Notes under the pieces: model-generated
Told to the model about the DNA's origin: nothing
The model's input: the letters and a program-made list of their open reading frames with translations, nothing else
Database searches by the model: none
Source: Serratia sp. M24T3
Lineage (GTDB): Bacteria > Pseudomonadota > Gammaproteobacteria > Enterobacterales > Enterobacteriaceae
Direction: 5' to 3'
NCBI RefSeq assembly: GCF_000257645.1
Contig: NZ_AJHJ01000005.1
Span: forward strand, 124,001 to 188,000
Length of the DNA: 64,000 nt
Translations under genes and position numbers: made by a program
Shown here: one piece after another, positions 49,108 through 59,155 of the stretch
Layout: every line of letters begins with the position of its first letter
Position numbering within the stretch: position 1 is the first letter of the stretch

Positions 49108-49713
49108 CTATTTCAAACCTTCCGCAGTCAACGCCGCATCGACGGCCGGGCGCGCCGCAACTCGCTCAAAGTAACCGCTAAGCTCTTTATACTGACTCAA
49201 ATCAAACTTCAGCACTTTTGCCCAGGTCAACATGGTAAATAGGTAAGCATCGGCGACACTGAATCGTTGACCGAGTAAAAATTGCTTATTTTTCAGAGAA
49301 TCATCCAGATAAGAGAATTTTTTGCTCATCGCTTCACGTTGCAGGGCTTTGTATTCATCAGGGATTTTGGCGTTGAAAAGCGGACTCAATCCACGGTGCA
49401 GCTCGGTTGCAATATAGTTCAACCACTCCAGCGCCTCATAGCGCGCCAGCGAGCCCGGTTCAGGAAGCAGCTGGCGGTCAGGCTTTTGATCGGCGATGTA
49501 CTGCACAATCACTGGGCCTTCTGTTAGCACTGTCCCATCGTCAAGCACCAGTGTCGGCACCTGTCCCTTGGGATTGAGCTGGTACAAACTCTCACCTTGT
49601 TCTGTTCTCTTGGTCACTAAATCGACTTTTGAGATGGTGAAATCCAGACCCGCTTCGCGCAAAACGATATGCGGGGAGAGTGAACAGGCTCCTGCTTTAT
49701 AATAAAGTTTCAT
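49108..49713 (-). CDS. gstA: Glutathione S-transferase GstA
   Basis: Beta-class cytosolic glutathione transferase, 201 residues from ATG 49713 (MKLYYKAGACSLSPHIVLRE); the thioredoxin-fold N-terminus contains the family cysteine (GACSLS) and cis-Pro element GQVPTLVLDDG with TEGPVIVQYIAD, and the C-terminal helical domain GQRFSVADAYLF. The pdxY-gstA order is that of E. coli, where dtpA is next; here three genes intervene. Confidence 0.94.
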   Translation of the reverse strand: MKLYYKAGACSLSPHIVLREAGLDFTISKVDLVTKRTEQGESLYQLNPKGQVPTLVLDDGTVLTEGPVIVQYIADQKPDRQLLPEPGSLARYEALEWLNYIATELHRGLSPLFNAKIPDEYKALQREAMSKKFSYLDDSLKNKQFLLGQRFSVADAYLFTMLTWAKVLKFDLSQYKELSGYFERVAARPAVDAALTAEGLK

Positions 49714-49809
49714 ACAAACTCCAGCTAATACGTTGGCCCTTTCAGGCAATGGGCAGTGGGTTTTTAATGAAATTAACGTTAAAAAAGAGGCGACTGTTCA
49801 CATTATAAT

Positions 49810-50676
49810 CTATCTGCTGAATGTGTTGAGATAATCCTTAACAGCTTCTTCCACTTCAAGCGGTGCAGGCAGCAAGGGGGCGCGGACTTCATTTTTCATC
49901 ATGCCATCGAGTGAAAGTGCATATTTAATCGCCGCCGGATTAGGTGCAGCAAACATCAGGCGAATGAGTGGCATCAACTGATAGAAATTTTTGCGCGCTG
50001 CGGCTAAATCCCCTTCTTCAACCTGTTTTACCAGCTCAACAAAACGATTAGGGAACAGATGGGCCGAGGCGGTGATTGCGCCGGTTCCACCCAGACATAG
50101 GGTAGTAAGAATTTGCCCGTCTTCGCCAGACATGACGTCAAGCTCTCCGTCGGCAATCAGCGCCAGACTCAGGTCGTTGCTGCCGCCGCAGTCTTTGACC
50201 GCAACAATACGCGGATGCTTGGCCAAACGGCGCAGGGTTTCCAATTCAAGATGAATTCCACTGCGGTAAGGCACGTTGTAAACCACGATAGGGACATTGG
50301 AATTATCAGCCAGCTCGGTAAACCAGACTTCAAGAGCGGCCTGGGAAGGGCGAATGTAGTAGGGTGCGGGCAGTAAAATACCGGCAATCGGCCGTTTGAT
50401 GATGGCATTTTGCATCGCCAGCACGCTCGGCATATGGGTACCTGAAAGGCCCATCATCACTTTGTCGCCGGGAACCACTTTGAGCACGGCATCGAGCACC
50501 AGCAACTGTTCTTCTTTGCTCAGCATCGGTGCTTCACCCGTAGTGCCGCAAACGACGACGCCGCTAACGCCCTGTTTCATCACGTAATGACAGAGTTTAG
50601 AGAGGGCGGGGAAGTCAATTTCGCCCTGATTGAAAGGCGTGACAAGGGGAACCCAAATACCAGAAAATGTAGACAT
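49810..50676 (-). CDS. DapA paralogue (DHDPS/NAL family aldolase)
   Basis: Class I lyase of the dihydrodipicolinate synthase/N-acetylneuraminate lyase family; 288 residues from ATG 50676. Visible: GTTGEAPMLSKEE (about 45, phosphate/pyruvate loop), PAPYYIRPSQ, the catalytic Tyr in VVYNVPYRSG and the Schiff-base Lys in IVAVKDCGGSND (about 160). True biosynthetic dapA normally sits with bamC elsewhere, so this is a paralogue whose substrate I cannot fix. It is preceded by a weak ribosome-binding site; a start at 50703 is the alternative. Isolated between gstA and a small membrane gene. Confidence 0.85.
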   Translation of the reverse strand: MSTFSGIWVPLVTPFNQGEIDFPALSKLCHYVMKQGVSGVVVCGTTGEAPMLSKEEQLLVLDAVLKVVPGDKVMMGLSGTHMPSVLAMQNAIIKRPIAGILLPAPYYIRPSQAALEVWFTELADNSNVPIVVYNVPYRSGIHLELETLRRLAKHPRIVAVKDCGGSNDLSLALIADGELDVMSGEDGQILTTLCLGGTGAITASAHLFPNRFVELVKQVEEGDLAAARKNFYQLMPLIRLMFAAPNPAAIKYALSLDGMMKNEVRAPLLPAPLEVEEAVKDYLNTFSR

Positions 50677-50703
50677 AATTAACACGCATGACCCAGTGGT
50701 CAT

Positions 50704-50937
50704 CCAAAAAAAGTGTAGGGAGGCGTTAAAACCTGCTCATTATTAGCGTTGTTTCAGCTTGTAATCAGTCTGCTGTAAAAATCAGGCGGCGGCTAATGGA
50801 ATGATTTAATAAGGCCGCGAGCATTATTGATGTGGCTAATGATGATGCTTTTAACGTCGTTTTTGGCGGCTTATTCTGGGTGTTGGCGGTTAGGGTGCAG
50901 ATAAATGTTGTGCGCATTGCGTGTTGCGCAGCCAGGC
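50704..50937. other. Spacer upstream of the DapA paralogue
   Basis: 234 bases between the DapA paralogue and the small membrane protein gene. I see no obvious terminator or operator. Confidence 0.35.
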
Positions 50938-51234
50938 TTAAGGCTGAGGCGGAGTAGGTGGTGTTGGCGGCGGTGAGGGTTTATCGTGCTTCTCGCGATA
51001 TTCACGGCGATAGCCTCGCGATTTTCTCCGGCCATCAAGCCATAAATAGGTGCAAACGAGGCAAACAGCGCCGGAAAAAACCACGTTGCGCATGTCGCGG
51101 TCATAAAAATAAACCAGCACACAGTCTAACGCCGCAACAATGGCAAACCATTTATGCACGTGTGAAATTTTGCGCGTTTCCGCATTGAGGCGTTTTAACT
51201 GACGTCCTTCATCCAGGACTTTACGTTTTTCCAT
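50938..51234 (-). CDS. Small membrane protein with proline-rich tail
   Basis: 98 residues, not recognised. A basic N-terminus (MEKRKVLDEGRQLKRLNAET) precedes two short hydrophobic helices (WFAIVAALDCVLVYFYD; VVFSGAVCLVCTYLWLDG), then a strongly basic stretch (RRKSRGYRREYREKHDK) and a PSPPPTPPTPPQP tail. The AGGAAGG ribosome-binding site 8 bases before the ATG supports it as a real gene. It belongs to the segment inserted between gstA and dtpA. Function unknown. Confidence 0.75.
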   Translation of the reverse strand: MEKRKVLDEGRQLKRLNAETRKISHVHKWFAIVAALDCVLVYFYDRDMRNVVFSGAVCLVCTYLWLDGRRKSRGYRREYREKHDKPSPPPTPPTPPQP

Positions 51235-51503
51235 GCTGGCCTTCCTGGTGAACGAGAGTAATCAATTGAATATAACAAAACTGGCAAGCAAATACCGGGC
51301 CGCATTGAAAAACTTCCGCATTTTTTGTCAAAACCCCTTACAGAGAAGTTTCAAACAATTTCCGCTGGTCGATTAATCCGCTAGGTTATTGATGAGCCTT
51401 GCATTGTGCCAGTTGCTGACAGGGGGAAAATACCGATAGCCGTGAGCATAAGAAAGGCGGTAAAAACAGTGGGGGTTAATTGCAGTAAAGAATGAAAGGT
51501 AAT
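51235..51503. other. Spacer between fabV and the small membrane gene
   Basis: About 270 bases with the promoter of the small membrane gene; no ORF or clear motif seen. Confidence 0.35.
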
Positions 51504-51534
51504 AAAAAGGAGGAACATTGCGGTTCCCCCTTTT
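51504..51534 (-). terminator. fabV terminator
   Basis: AAAAGGAGGAAC-attgcg-GTTCCCCCTTTT, 12-base arms with one mismatch; T-run on the minus strand, 32 bases after the fabV stop. Confidence 0.85.
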
Positions 51535-51565
51535 AAACATCAAACTTTTAGGCTAATTCAAACGA

Positions 51566-52765
51566 TTAGACTAATTCGATCACGTCAAAGTTAGCTTCGG
51601 CGCTGACGTCGGCATCGTAATCAACGCCTTTCAGACCAAAACCAAACAGGCGCAGGAATTCGTCTTTGTAGCCCTGATAATCGGTCAGCTGATAGATGTT
51701 GTCATCAGTCAGCTGAGCCCAGATCACGCCGCAATTTTTCTGAACTTCGTCACGCAGTTCCCAGTCATCCAGGCGCAGACGGTTTTTGTCGTCAGTTTCT
51801 GGCACTGAGTCATTGTACAGTTTGGTAGCGAACAGACGTTGGATTTGCTCGATGGTGCCTTCGTGAATCCCTTGCTCTTTCATGATTTTAAAAGAGATAG
51901 CGATATAGAGCGGCATTACCGGAATAGCTGCAGAAGCCTGAGTCACCACAGATTTCAGAACGGCAACGTTGGCAGAACCGCCCTTGGCTTTAAGTTTCGC
52001 GTCGATAGCCTGAGCTGCGCGATCCAGGTCTTCTTTAGCTTTGCCCAGCGTGCCGTGCCAGTAGATTGGCCAGGTCAGCTCGGTACCAATGTAAGAGTAG
52101 GCAACAGACTTGGCGTTGTCGGCCAGCACGCCAGCGTCGGCGAGGGCGTTCATCCACAGTTCCCAGTCCTGGCCGCCCATGACTTGAATGGTATCGGCAA
52201 TTTCTTGCTCATTGGCCGGCTCGACAACTGCGGTAACCAGCTTGTCTTTGTTGGTGTCCAATGCGGTGGATTCGTATGGGGCACCGATAGGTTTCAGCGC
52301 TGAACGTACCAGCTCACCTGATTCAGGCATTTTACGTACCGGCGAAGCCAGTGAATAAACTACCAGGTCGATTTGACCCAGGTCTTCTTTGATAAGTTTG
52401 ATAACGGTATCGCGGCATTCATTGGAGAATGCATCACCGTTAATGCTTTTTGAATACAAGCCTTCTTCTTTTGCGGCTTTATCGAAAGCGGCAGAGTTGT
52501 ACCAGCCGGCTGAACCTGTTTTGCTTTCGCTGCCCGGTTTTTCGAAGAATACCCCAATGGTGGCAGCATCTGCACCAAAAGCGGCATTAATTCTTGAGGC
52601 AAGCCCATAACCAGTGGAGGCACCAATGACCAGGACACGTTTTGGTCCGTCTTTCAGTTTGCCCTGCGCTTTCACGTATGCAATTTGCTCACGCACGTTG
52701 GCTTCGCAGCCGATTGGGTGAGTGGTCGTACAGATAAATCCACGAATTTTAGGTTTGATAATCAT
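51566..52765 (-). CDS. fabV: Enoyl-ACP reductase FabV (trans-2-enoyl reductase)
   Basis: NADH-dependent enoyl-ACP/CoA reductase that completes each fatty-acid elongation cycle; FabV enzymes are naturally resistant to triclosan. 399 residues; [20 protein letters not shown], the dinucleotide-binding [16 protein letters not shown] (about 45) and the FabV-type active site Tyr-x8-Lys in [14 protein letters not shown] (about 234). FabV, not the short FabI, because of the length and the Y-x8-K spacing. In E. coli fabI lies by sapF; that spot (56268-56460) is empty here. Confidence 0.96.
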   Translation of the reverse strand: MIIKPKIRGFICTTTHPIGCEANVREQIAYVKAQGKLKDGPKRVLVIGASTGYGLASRINAAFGADAATIGVFFEKPGSESKTGSAGWYNSAAFDKAAKEEGLYSKSINGDAFSNECRDTVIKLIKEDLGQIDLVVYSLASPVRKMPESGELVRSALKPIGAPYESTALDTNKDKLVTAVVEPANEQEIADTIQVMGGQDWELWMNALADAGVLADNAKSVAYSYIGTELTWPIYWHGTLGKAKEDLDRAAQAIDAKLKAKGGSANVAVLKSVVTQASAAIPVMPLYIAISFKIMKEQGIHEGTIEQIQRLFATKLYNDSVPETDDKNRLRLDDWELRDEVQKNCGVIWAQLTDDNIYQLTDYQGYKDEFLRLFGFGLKGVDYDADVSAEANFDVIELV

Positions 52766-52956
52766 GACAAGGCTTATCTTGTTGGTTATTAATGGACGGT
52801 AATATTACCTTATTTTCTCGACAAGCTTAAGACTCTGGTTTTGTATCAGAGCAAAATGTCAGAATTTAATTGTAGCGGGGAGTGTGCGATGGGTAAGAAC
52901 AGACTGAAAATTAAGCATTTACTAATAATAGTGCGGCCCTATGAGACCGCGCTATT

Positions 52957-52996
52957 CTGCCTTCCCGATAGCGTTTTTAGCGCAGCGGGAAGGCAG
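52957..52996. repeat. Strong hairpin downstream of dtpA
   Basis: CTGCCTTCCCG and CGGGAAGGCAG, 11-base perfect arms, with an inner GCG...CGC pairing; starts 12 bases beyond the dtpA stop on the minus strand. No T-run follows on that strand, so it may be a 3'-end stabiliser or a palindromic element. Confidence 0.75.
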
Positions 52997-53007
52997 GCAT
53001 TCGTCAA

Positions 53008-54528
53008 TTACGACTGAGAAGACAGCACGCGTTCCGCAGGCTTTTTCTCATCGGTTGGGCGTTCCAGAGTCATGCGATTCAGTTTAGACGCGGTCAGCAG
53101 CATCAGAATGGCAATCACCCCGGTCGCGGCACCAATCTGCAAGAACACATGGCTATAGATAGCCAGAGAAGCGTGCGCATCGGTGATGTCGCCAGGCACG
53201 GCGGTCAGCACAGCCACTTTACCGGCAATGATCGCCGCCGCTGCCGTGGTCAGATACCATGAACCCATGATAAAGCCCATCAGGCGCTGTGGAACCAACT
53301 GTGCCACCATCGCCAGACCTAAGCCAGAAATCATCAGCTCGCCAATACTTTGCAGCGCATAGCTCAGCACCAGCCAGTTAACAGAAACGATACCCGCGTC
53401 GTTGGCGAAGCTTGCGCCCCACGGCAGAACCAGGAAAGCCAGTGAACACAGCACCATGCCAATCGCAAACTTGTGCGGCATCGGCATGCTTTTGCCCAAC
53501 TTGGCATAGATAGCGGCCAGAATCGGGCTTGCCAGCATAATCCAGAACGGGTTCAGCGCCTGATACTGCTCAGGCTGGAAATCAATTCCCAGCAAGTGAT
53601 TGTTAACGTTGTGAATGGCAAAGAAGTTCAGCGAGGTTGGCATCTGGCTGTACAGCACGAAAAAGACGATAGCTTCTAGCATCAGAATAAACGCGACGAT
53701 CATTTTACGACGCGCCAGACCCTGCAACGAGAAAGTCTCTTTCGCGAAGATGCAGATAATACCGACAGAAACCACGGCCAGCGCCCAACGGGCGATCGAC
53801 TGGTTATGCAGCAGGAAGCTGGAAATGGCCACCAGCGCGGCAACGCCGACCAGAACCATCAGCAGCTTGCCATAGTTCAGCGGTTTGAAGTCTGGCTTGG
53901 AACCGTGATTTTTAACCCAGCGGCGGCAGAAGATAAAGTTCACCAGAGTGATCAGCATGCCGACCACGCTCAGAGAGAACGCAACGCCCCAGCCGTATTT
54001 GGCGGCCAGATAAGGCGTAGCCAGCATTGAGAAGAACGAACCGATGTTTACAGACATGTAGTACATGGTAAACGCGCCATCGAGACGCGGGTCGTCTTTT
54101 TCATAGCAAGTTGAAAGCAAAGAGGATGGATTTGCCTTAAACAAGCCACTGCCGACGGCGATAGTCGCCATGCCCATGTAAACCCAGAAAATATCATGAC
54201 CGGAATAGGCAACCTGAGCATAACCCAGCGCCAGTACGATAGCCCCAAGCACGATCACGCGTTTGGAACCCAGCACTTTATCGCCCAGCCAGCCGCCGAT
54301 GGCGACAAAGCCATAGACCAGAGCACTAAAGGAAGAGAACAGGGTGATGGAGTCGGCTTCGCTCAGGCCAAGCATCTTGACCAGATAAACCGCCATGATC
54401 CCTTGCAGGCCGTAGTAACCAAATCGCTCCCATAATTCGATGGAGAAAATAAGGTAGAACGCGCGAGGCTGTTTGAAGGCGTTCATGCTGACGCTTTCAT
54501 TGGTTGGTGTTGAGTTTGTTTTTGACAC
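53008..54528 (-). CDS. dtpA: Di-/tripeptide permease DtpA
   Basis: Proton-dependent oligopeptide transporter (POT family) of the inner membrane, 506 residues and about 14 helices. The signature [20 protein letters not shown] (about 28-47) contains ExxERFxYY, which couples protons to peptide uptake; [20 protein letters not shown] and [18 protein letters not shown] are also family marks. Expressed from a long 5' region; OmpR control is known in E. coli but I cannot point to the sites. Confidence 0.95.
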   Translation of the reverse strand: MSKTNSTPTNESVSMNAFKQPRAFYLIFSIELWERFGYYGLQGIMAVYLVKMLGLSEADSITLFSSFSALVYGFVAIGGWLGDKVLGSKRVIVLGAIVLALGYAQVAYSGHDIFWVYMGMATIAVGSGLFKANPSSLLSTCYEKDDPRLDGAFTMYYMSVNIGSFFSMLATPYLAAKYGWGVAFSLSVVGMLITLVNFIFCRRWVKNHGSKPDFKPLNYGKLLMVLVGVAALVAISSFLLHNQSIARWALAVVSVGIICIFAKETFSLQGLARRKMIVAFILMLEAIVFFVLYSQMPTSLNFFAIHNVNNHLLGIDFQPEQYQALNPFWIMLASPILAAIYAKLGKSMPMPHKFAIGMVLCSLAFLVLPWGASFANDAGIVSVNWLVLSYALQSIGELMISGLGLAMVAQLVPQRLMGFIMGSWYLTTAAAAIIAGKVAVLTAVPGDITDAHASLAIYSHVFLQIGAATGVIAILMLLTASKLNRMTLERPTDEKKPAERVLSSQS

Positions 54529-55035
54529 TAAGACCTCTGTTTAATTCTGCTTATCCAAGGACAAGTAGCACATAAGTCGCGCAATCGCGCTCTTTGCATA
54601 GTTATTAGGATGTATGACGGCAAGTAATGTTCACTATCTTTGAGTATCAGGCAAGCTTTTTGTCATATCCTGTTACAGTTATCCTTCGGTGCCTGATTAA
54701 ACCTTAATCGAATTGTTATGCAGGATTAAAATTTATGTTTAATTAGATTGTTGAATTTATATCCTGATTAAATATCAATCGTTTATCGGTTGGTGATTCA
54801 CCCTGTTATCTGCTTCATTATCGGAGTTATGAGGATGAATTATAGGAATCGGCTGAGGGTAAATACTGTTGAATTGGTTTTTTGCAGGATTTTATAAATG
54901 AGTAATCTAGATGATTTTGCAAGTGTTTTTTAGACGACGATTGTAATGTGATATTCGTCACTATTTAACACTAAATTTTAGATAGGAATTAACAATAGAA
55001 CCAGAACAAGCGGTAAGAGTCAGCAGGGACGGTTG
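54529..55035. promoter_or_regulatory. dtpA upstream region, AT-rich
   Basis: About 500 AT-rich bases between dtpA and the AhpD-like gene, both transcribed on the minus strand. Two very short plus-strand ORFs (ATG 54835, 20 codons; ATG 54898, 11 codons, with AGGA 8 bases upstream) occur but cannot be supported as genes. Repeated TTAAT/CAGGATTAA elements may be regulator contacts. No stable RNA recognised. Confidence 0.35.
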
Positions 55036-55079
55036 AAAAAGCGTCATCGCCAGCTGATTAGACCTGCGATGACCTTTTT
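55036..55079. terminator. Terminator of the AhpD-like gene
   Basis: AAAAAGcGTCATCGC and GCGATGACcTTTTT, an 8-base core stem with A/T runs on both sides; 10 bases from the stop of the minus-strand gene. Confidence 0.8.
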
Positions 55080-55088
55080 GAGGGTGTC

Positions 55089-56267
55089 TTATGCCAGGCG
55101 AGAGTCACCAAGAGTTTGAATCAGGCGATTCAACCAGTTAAACAGCGCGGTACTCAATAAAATATCAACAATTTGCGGATGTTGGTAGTCGGCATCCAGC
55201 AAAAGTTGCAGCGCAGCGGCATCGAATTTTTCTGGCGATTGGGTCAGTGTCTGTACCACTTTGACTAATGGGTCTACCGTTTTTTCCGAAGACTTGTTGG
55301 CTTGGATATCGTCAAACAGTTGGTCGATATGACTCGACTCTCCACCGGTTTCGAGATAATAGCGACCGTGAATGCCAGCGCAGAATAAACAACCATTAAT
55401 GCGCGAGGTCGCGGCGGCGGCCCACTCTTTGGGAGAAGATTTCTGGTCGCCGGGCTGTTGCATAATGTGTGTAGTGATGGCTGACAGGGCTTCCAGCGTT
55501 GCCACGTCGTGCGCCAGCAACTTATAGAAAGAAGATTCGTGTGCGTCCGGGGCACAGAAGTCCAGCACGTCTAACTGCTGCTGGCTGGCCTTTTTCAAAT
55601 CTACCTCGGGCAAATACGCGTGCCAACGGCGCAGCTCCAGCGAAAATCCTCGTTGGCTGTTCTCCTCCGCGCGGGGAAACCCTGGTAAAACGGTGGCCGG
55701 ACGTCCTGCCAATGCATTAATCACGGCCAGCAAACGAGCCTGAAAACTGACAAAGCCAATCAGCTGAGTGAACAGCACGATGTCTTGAGTGCTCAACCCC
55801 ACATCGCTTAGCTGAGTCAGCATCGACGGGTTAATCAGCGTGGGTTGGGTGGCCAGTAAACGGGCATATTGCGCGAGATGAGTTTGCCGAATATTGCTTT
55901 CTCGGGAGGCGTCAGGGCAATTTAGCGGGGCAAGGCGGGCAGCATAATGGCTGCAAAGCGGCTGAATACCCGTAACCTGTGCCACAGTCAGCGCGCTGCT
56001 CAGGCGATCATACAACGATAACGTCTGATGTCGCGAAACTGAAATTTCTTGAGGAAACAGCTTGTTATAGCAAGTCTGTGCCGCGAACAGCAAGCCGTTG
56101 CGCTGGGTAAGCAAGCGGCGTAGCGAAGGCTCTATCTTTTGTTCAAGTCCAAGCAGAAAACTGTCTGTGTCGTGGGTTTGACAGGGATCCAATGGGGTAT
56201 GCCGCTGCTGGCTGGTCTGGGTTTCGTGATACCAGCCATCAATCGCGGCCCGGCGCTGATGTTCCAT
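55089..56267 (-). CDS. Fused carboxymuconolactone-decarboxylase/AhpD-like protein
   Basis: 392 residues that look like two fused CMD-family domains. The N-terminal half (LGLEQKIEPSLRRLLTQRNG to IVLFTQLIGFVSFQARLLAV) resembles the Avi_7170-type CMD family and lacks a CxxC motif. The C-terminal half begins FSLELRRWHAYLPEVDL and has the AhpD-type redox motif in RINGCLFCAGIHGRYYLE (about 287-304; CxxC followed by His), typical of the Avi_7169-type alkylhydroperoxidase family. Such proteins are usually two adjacent genes near peptide transporters; here the gene is single and sits 193 bases downstream of sapF. An AAGGA ribosome-binding site supports ATG 56267. Likely a thiol peroxidase or reductase partner; substrate unknown. 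Confidence 0.82.
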   Translation of the reverse strand: MEHQRRAAIDGWYHETQTSQQRHTPLDPCQTHDTDSFLLGLEQKIEPSLRRLLTQRNGLLFAAQTCYNKLFPQEISVSRHQTLSLYDRLSSALTVAQVTGIQPLCSHYAARLAPLNCPDASRESNIRQTHLAQYARLLATQPTLINPSMLTQLSDVGLSTQDIVLFTQLIGFVSFQARLLAVINALAGRPATVLPGFPRAEENSQRGFSLELRRWHAYLPEVDLKKASQQQLDVLDFCAPDAHESSFYKLLAHDVATLEALSAITTHIMQQPGDQKSSPKEWAAAATSRINGCLFCAGIHGRYYLETGGESSHIDQLFDDIQANKSSEKTVDPLVKVVQTLTQSPEKFDAAALQLLLDADYQHPQIVDILLSTALFNWLNRLIQTLGDSRLA

Positions 56268-56460
56268 GATCGAGTCCTTTGCGTAAGGCTATTTCAGACT
56301 CTATCCTTGCCGATTGCTCACGCCAGATAAAATACTGTTAAGTGATAATTAATAGCTAAAAGGAATAGTAAAATTTGAAAAAGGACTATAAAAGGATAAG
56401 GGAAACGGTGAGAGAGACGCAGCGGATCAGCTGTAAGCGCTAATCCGCCAAACCACGTCG

Positions 56461-57273
56461 TCAGATTGTAGTATCGCGATGCCAGTCATCGGCGGTCAAG
56501 GCTTCGCCAAAGTGGCTGGAAATCAGTCTTTTGGTCAGCTCATGTTGCGGGGTTGCCAGCACCTCGGCCGTTGTGCCGCGCTCAACCACCTCGCCGTTAT
56601 GCATGACCAACACCTGATCGCTAATGTGCTTCATCAGGCCGAGATGCTGGGTGACATAAATATATGAAATTTCATGTTTATCTTGTAGTTCCAGCATCAT
56701 ATTGATGATCTGCGAACGCATCGACATATCCAGCGATGCCAGTGCCTCGTCGGCCACAATAACCTTGGGTTGCAGGATTAATGCCCGCGCAAGCGCCACG
56801 CGTTGCACCTGACCGGAAGCCAGCATGTGCGGATAATAATTGGCGTGATTGGGCAGTAAACCGACCTGACGCAGGGTCTGATTAATTCGAGTCTCGCGTT
56901 CTGGCGCTTCCATGGTGCTGGTCAAACGAAGAGGAGCCTCGAGGATTTGTCCGATGCGCTGTCGCGGGTTCAACGAGGTTGTCGGATCCTGAAAAATCAT
57001 ACGGATCATCTGGCTGCGGTGGCGATAATCGCCAAACCTCAGACTTTCTTCATCAATAAGAATTTCACCGCTGGTAGGCTCGATCATCCCGGCGAGCATT
57101 TTTGCCAGCGTCGATTTACCCGAGCCGTTTTCACCAATAATCGCCAGCGTCTGCTGCGATTTCAGGGTGAAGTTAACCGGCTTTACCGCCTGCAAATTCA
57201 TCTTGCGAAACAGTCCAGTACGGTAGCGGAACGTTTTGCACAGGTCTCTGACTTCGAGCAACGTCTCGGCCAT
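56461..57273 (-). CDS. sapF: Sap peptide ABC transporter ATPase SapF
   Basis: ATPase of the SapABCDF system (antimicrobial peptide uptake/resistance in Salmonella; putrescine export by SapBCDF in E. coli). 270 residues: Walker A GENGSGKST (about 47), Walker B VIVADEALASLD (about 171). The signature is LASGQVQRVALARAL, not LSGGQ, as in other SapF proteins. Starts in a 1-base TAATG overlap with sapD and ends the operon. Confidence 0.93.
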   Translation of the reverse strand: MAETLLEVRDLCKTFRYRTGLFRKMNLQAVKPVNFTLKSQQTLAIIGENGSGKSTLAKMLAGMIEPTSGEILIDEESLRFGDYRHRSQMIRMIFQDPTTSLNPRQRIGQILEAPLRLTSTMEAPERETRINQTLRQVGLLPNHANYYPHMLASGQVQRVALARALILQPKVIVADEALASLDMSMRSQIINMMLELQDKHEISYIYVTQHLGLMKHISDQVLVMHNGEVVERGTTAEVLATPQHELTKRLISSHFGEALTADDWHRDTTI

Positions 57274-58265
57274 TATTGCTCCTCCATGTTCAGCGGGAAG
57301 TGGCAGGCATAGGCGTGAGTCTTGGCCAGACGCAGGCGCGGTGTTTCAATACATTTTTTCTGCGCATAAGGACAGCGAGGCCCTAATCGGCAGCCAATCG
57401 GCAAATGTTCCAGCGACGGAATCGCACCTGGCAGAGTGTTCAGCCGGCTTTTGTGTGGCAGTGAGCGCCCGAAATCAGGCATTGCACGGATCAGCGCCTG
57501 AGTATAAGGGTGATGCGGCGCGGCCAGCAGGTCTTCCACCACCGCGCTTTCCACCGTTTGGCCGCAGTACAGCACATTTACCCGATTGGCCCATTTGCTC
57601 ATCATCTGCAAATCATGGCTGATCAATAAAATTGTGGTGCCATTATTTTGATTGAGGCGAGCCAGCAGGCGGAAAATCTGCGCCTGCGTAGTAGGTTCCA
57701 TGGCATTGGTCGGCTCGTCGGCGATCAGCAGGCGCGGCTGATTGGCCAGCGCGATAGCGATCATGACCTTTTGGCATTCCCCTTCGGTCAGTTCATAGGG
57801 GAAACTCGCCATGATATCTTTGTGATCTTTGATGCCGACGCGATGCAGCAGCTCGATAGCACGGCGTTTACGCCATCTAAACCGCTGATACCACAATCCT
57901 TTGTAGGTCCAGCCGGGGATCGCCTGGATAAGCTGTTTACCAATGCTTTCCGAGGGGTCCAGACAGGATTGTGGTTCCTGAAAAATCATCGAAATATTGT
58001 GGCCTATCAGCTTGCGGCGCTCGCGGGGGCTGAGTTGCAGCAGGTCGATATCATCAAAGCGCATGCGGTCGGCGGTGATGCGCCAGTTGTCTTTAGTCAC
58101 GCCGCAAATTGCCTTGGCAATCAGGCTTTTGCCCGACCCTGATTCGCCTACCAGTCCGCGAACCTCTCCGGCGGTCAGCGTCATACTGACCCGATCGACA
58201 GCCTTGACCGGTCCATCGGAGGTCATAAATTCAATGGTTAGATTGCGAATATCCAGTAAAGGCAT
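57273..58265 (-). CDS. sapD: Sap peptide ABC transporter ATPase SapD
   Basis: Second ATPase of the Sap system; in E. coli SapD also affects Trk potassium uptake. 330 residues: Walker [10 protein letters not shown] (about 40), a diverged signature [18 protein letters not shown] and Walker [13 protein letters not shown], plus a C-terminal cysteine motif [18 protein letters not shown] (about 292) shared with Opp/Dpp ATPases. The LTEGE signature is normal for SapD. TAATG overlaps join it to sapC and sapF. Confidence 0.94.
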   Translation of the reverse strand: MPLLDIRNLTIEFMTSDGPVKAVDRVSMTLTAGEVRGLVGESGSGKSLIAKAICGVTKDNWRITADRMRFDDIDLLQLSPRERRKLIGHNISMIFQEPQSCLDPSESIGKQLIQAIPGWTYKGLWYQRFRWRKRRAIELLHRVGIKDHKDIMASFPYELTEGECQKVMIAIALANQPRLLIADEPTNAMEPTTQAQIFRLLARLNQNNGTTILLISHDLQMMSKWANRVNVLYCGQTVESAVVEDLLAAPHHPYTQALIRAMPDFGRSLPHKSRLNTLPGAIPSLEHLPIGCRLGPRCPYAQKKCIETPRLRLAKTHAYACHFPLNMEEQ

Positions 58266-59155
58266 TATTTCACCCCTGCAATAATCGCGCGACGCACACC
58301 ATCGCCGAGAAGATTGATCAGCAAGACGCTAATCAGAATGGCAGCACCGGGTAACATTACGGTCCACGGCGCGGCGTAAACGAGCTCCAGCGAATCGCCG
58401 AGCATCGCTCCCCATTCTGGCGACGGCAGCTGTGCGCCTAAATCAAGGAAACCAAGCGCGGCAATATCCATAATTGCCATCGACAAACCGCGAGTAAATT
58501 CGGTGACCAGTACAACAATAATGTTCGGGAATACTGCGTAACGCAGGATTTGCAGCGTAGTCGCGCCGTCAAGTCTTACCGCAACCACATACTCTTTTTC
58601 CATTTCATCGTGCACGGCCACGTAAAGCGTGCGCGCCATGCGAGGGATAAGTGCCATCCACACCGCCAAATAAGCGTGCTCAAGTTTTGGACCGACAAAT
58701 GCCACCACCACGATAGCCAGCAGCAGTGACGGAATCGACAGCAGCGTATCGAGAATATGGTTTAGCGCTGCTGAACGAAGGCCACGTGTACAGCCAGCCA
58801 ATACGCCGATGATTAATGCACAAAACGCCGCGGCAATGGTGACCACAATCGCGCCACCAATGGTTGGAGCCGCACCGCTAAGAATGCGACTTAATAGATC
58901 GCGACCCAAATCATCGGTGCCAAGGAAGAATGACACATCGCCATAGCGTGACCACGAAGGTGGCAACAGTTGAAAACCCAAAAATTGTTGATCAAGCTGA
59001 TAGGGCGCCAGCAGGCCGCCAAACAGGCAAAGGAAAGCCAGCCCAATCACGCCGTAGAAGCCAATCATCGACAGGCTGTCACGGTAGAAAATACGCCAGG
59101 TGTAACGCAGCGGACTGGGCACCTGTTTTTCGCGATAGATGTTATCGAAGGGCAT
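58265..59155 (-). CDS. sapC: Sap peptide ABC transporter permease SapC
   Basis: Inner-membrane permease of the DppC/OppC type, 296 residues and about 6 helices. [19 protein letters not shown] (about 77) is the signature of the N-terminal part, and the ATPase-contacting loop is [20 protein letters not shown] (about 188). The start overlaps sapB by 14 bases. Confidence 0.94.
   Translation of the reverse strand: MPFDNIYREKQVPSPLRYTWRIFYRDSLSMIGFYGVIGLAFLCLFGGLLAPYQLDQQFLGFQLLPPSWSRYGDVSFFLGTDDLGRDLLSRILSGAAPTIGGAIVVTIAAAFCALIIGVLAGCTRGLRSAALNHILDTLLSIPSLLLAIVVVAFVGPKLEHAYLAVWMALIPRMARTLYVAVHDEMEKEYVVAVRLDGATTLQILRYAVFPNIIVVLVTEFTRGLSMAIMDIAALGFLDLGAQLPSPEWGAMLGDSLELVYAAPWTVMLPGAAILISVLLINLLGDGVRRAIIAGVK

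Noticed and set aside
54835-54933. Two tiny plus-strand ORFs upstream of dtpA (20 and 11 codons)
   Set aside because: The first has no spaced ribosome-binding site; the second has one but is too short to support without conservation.
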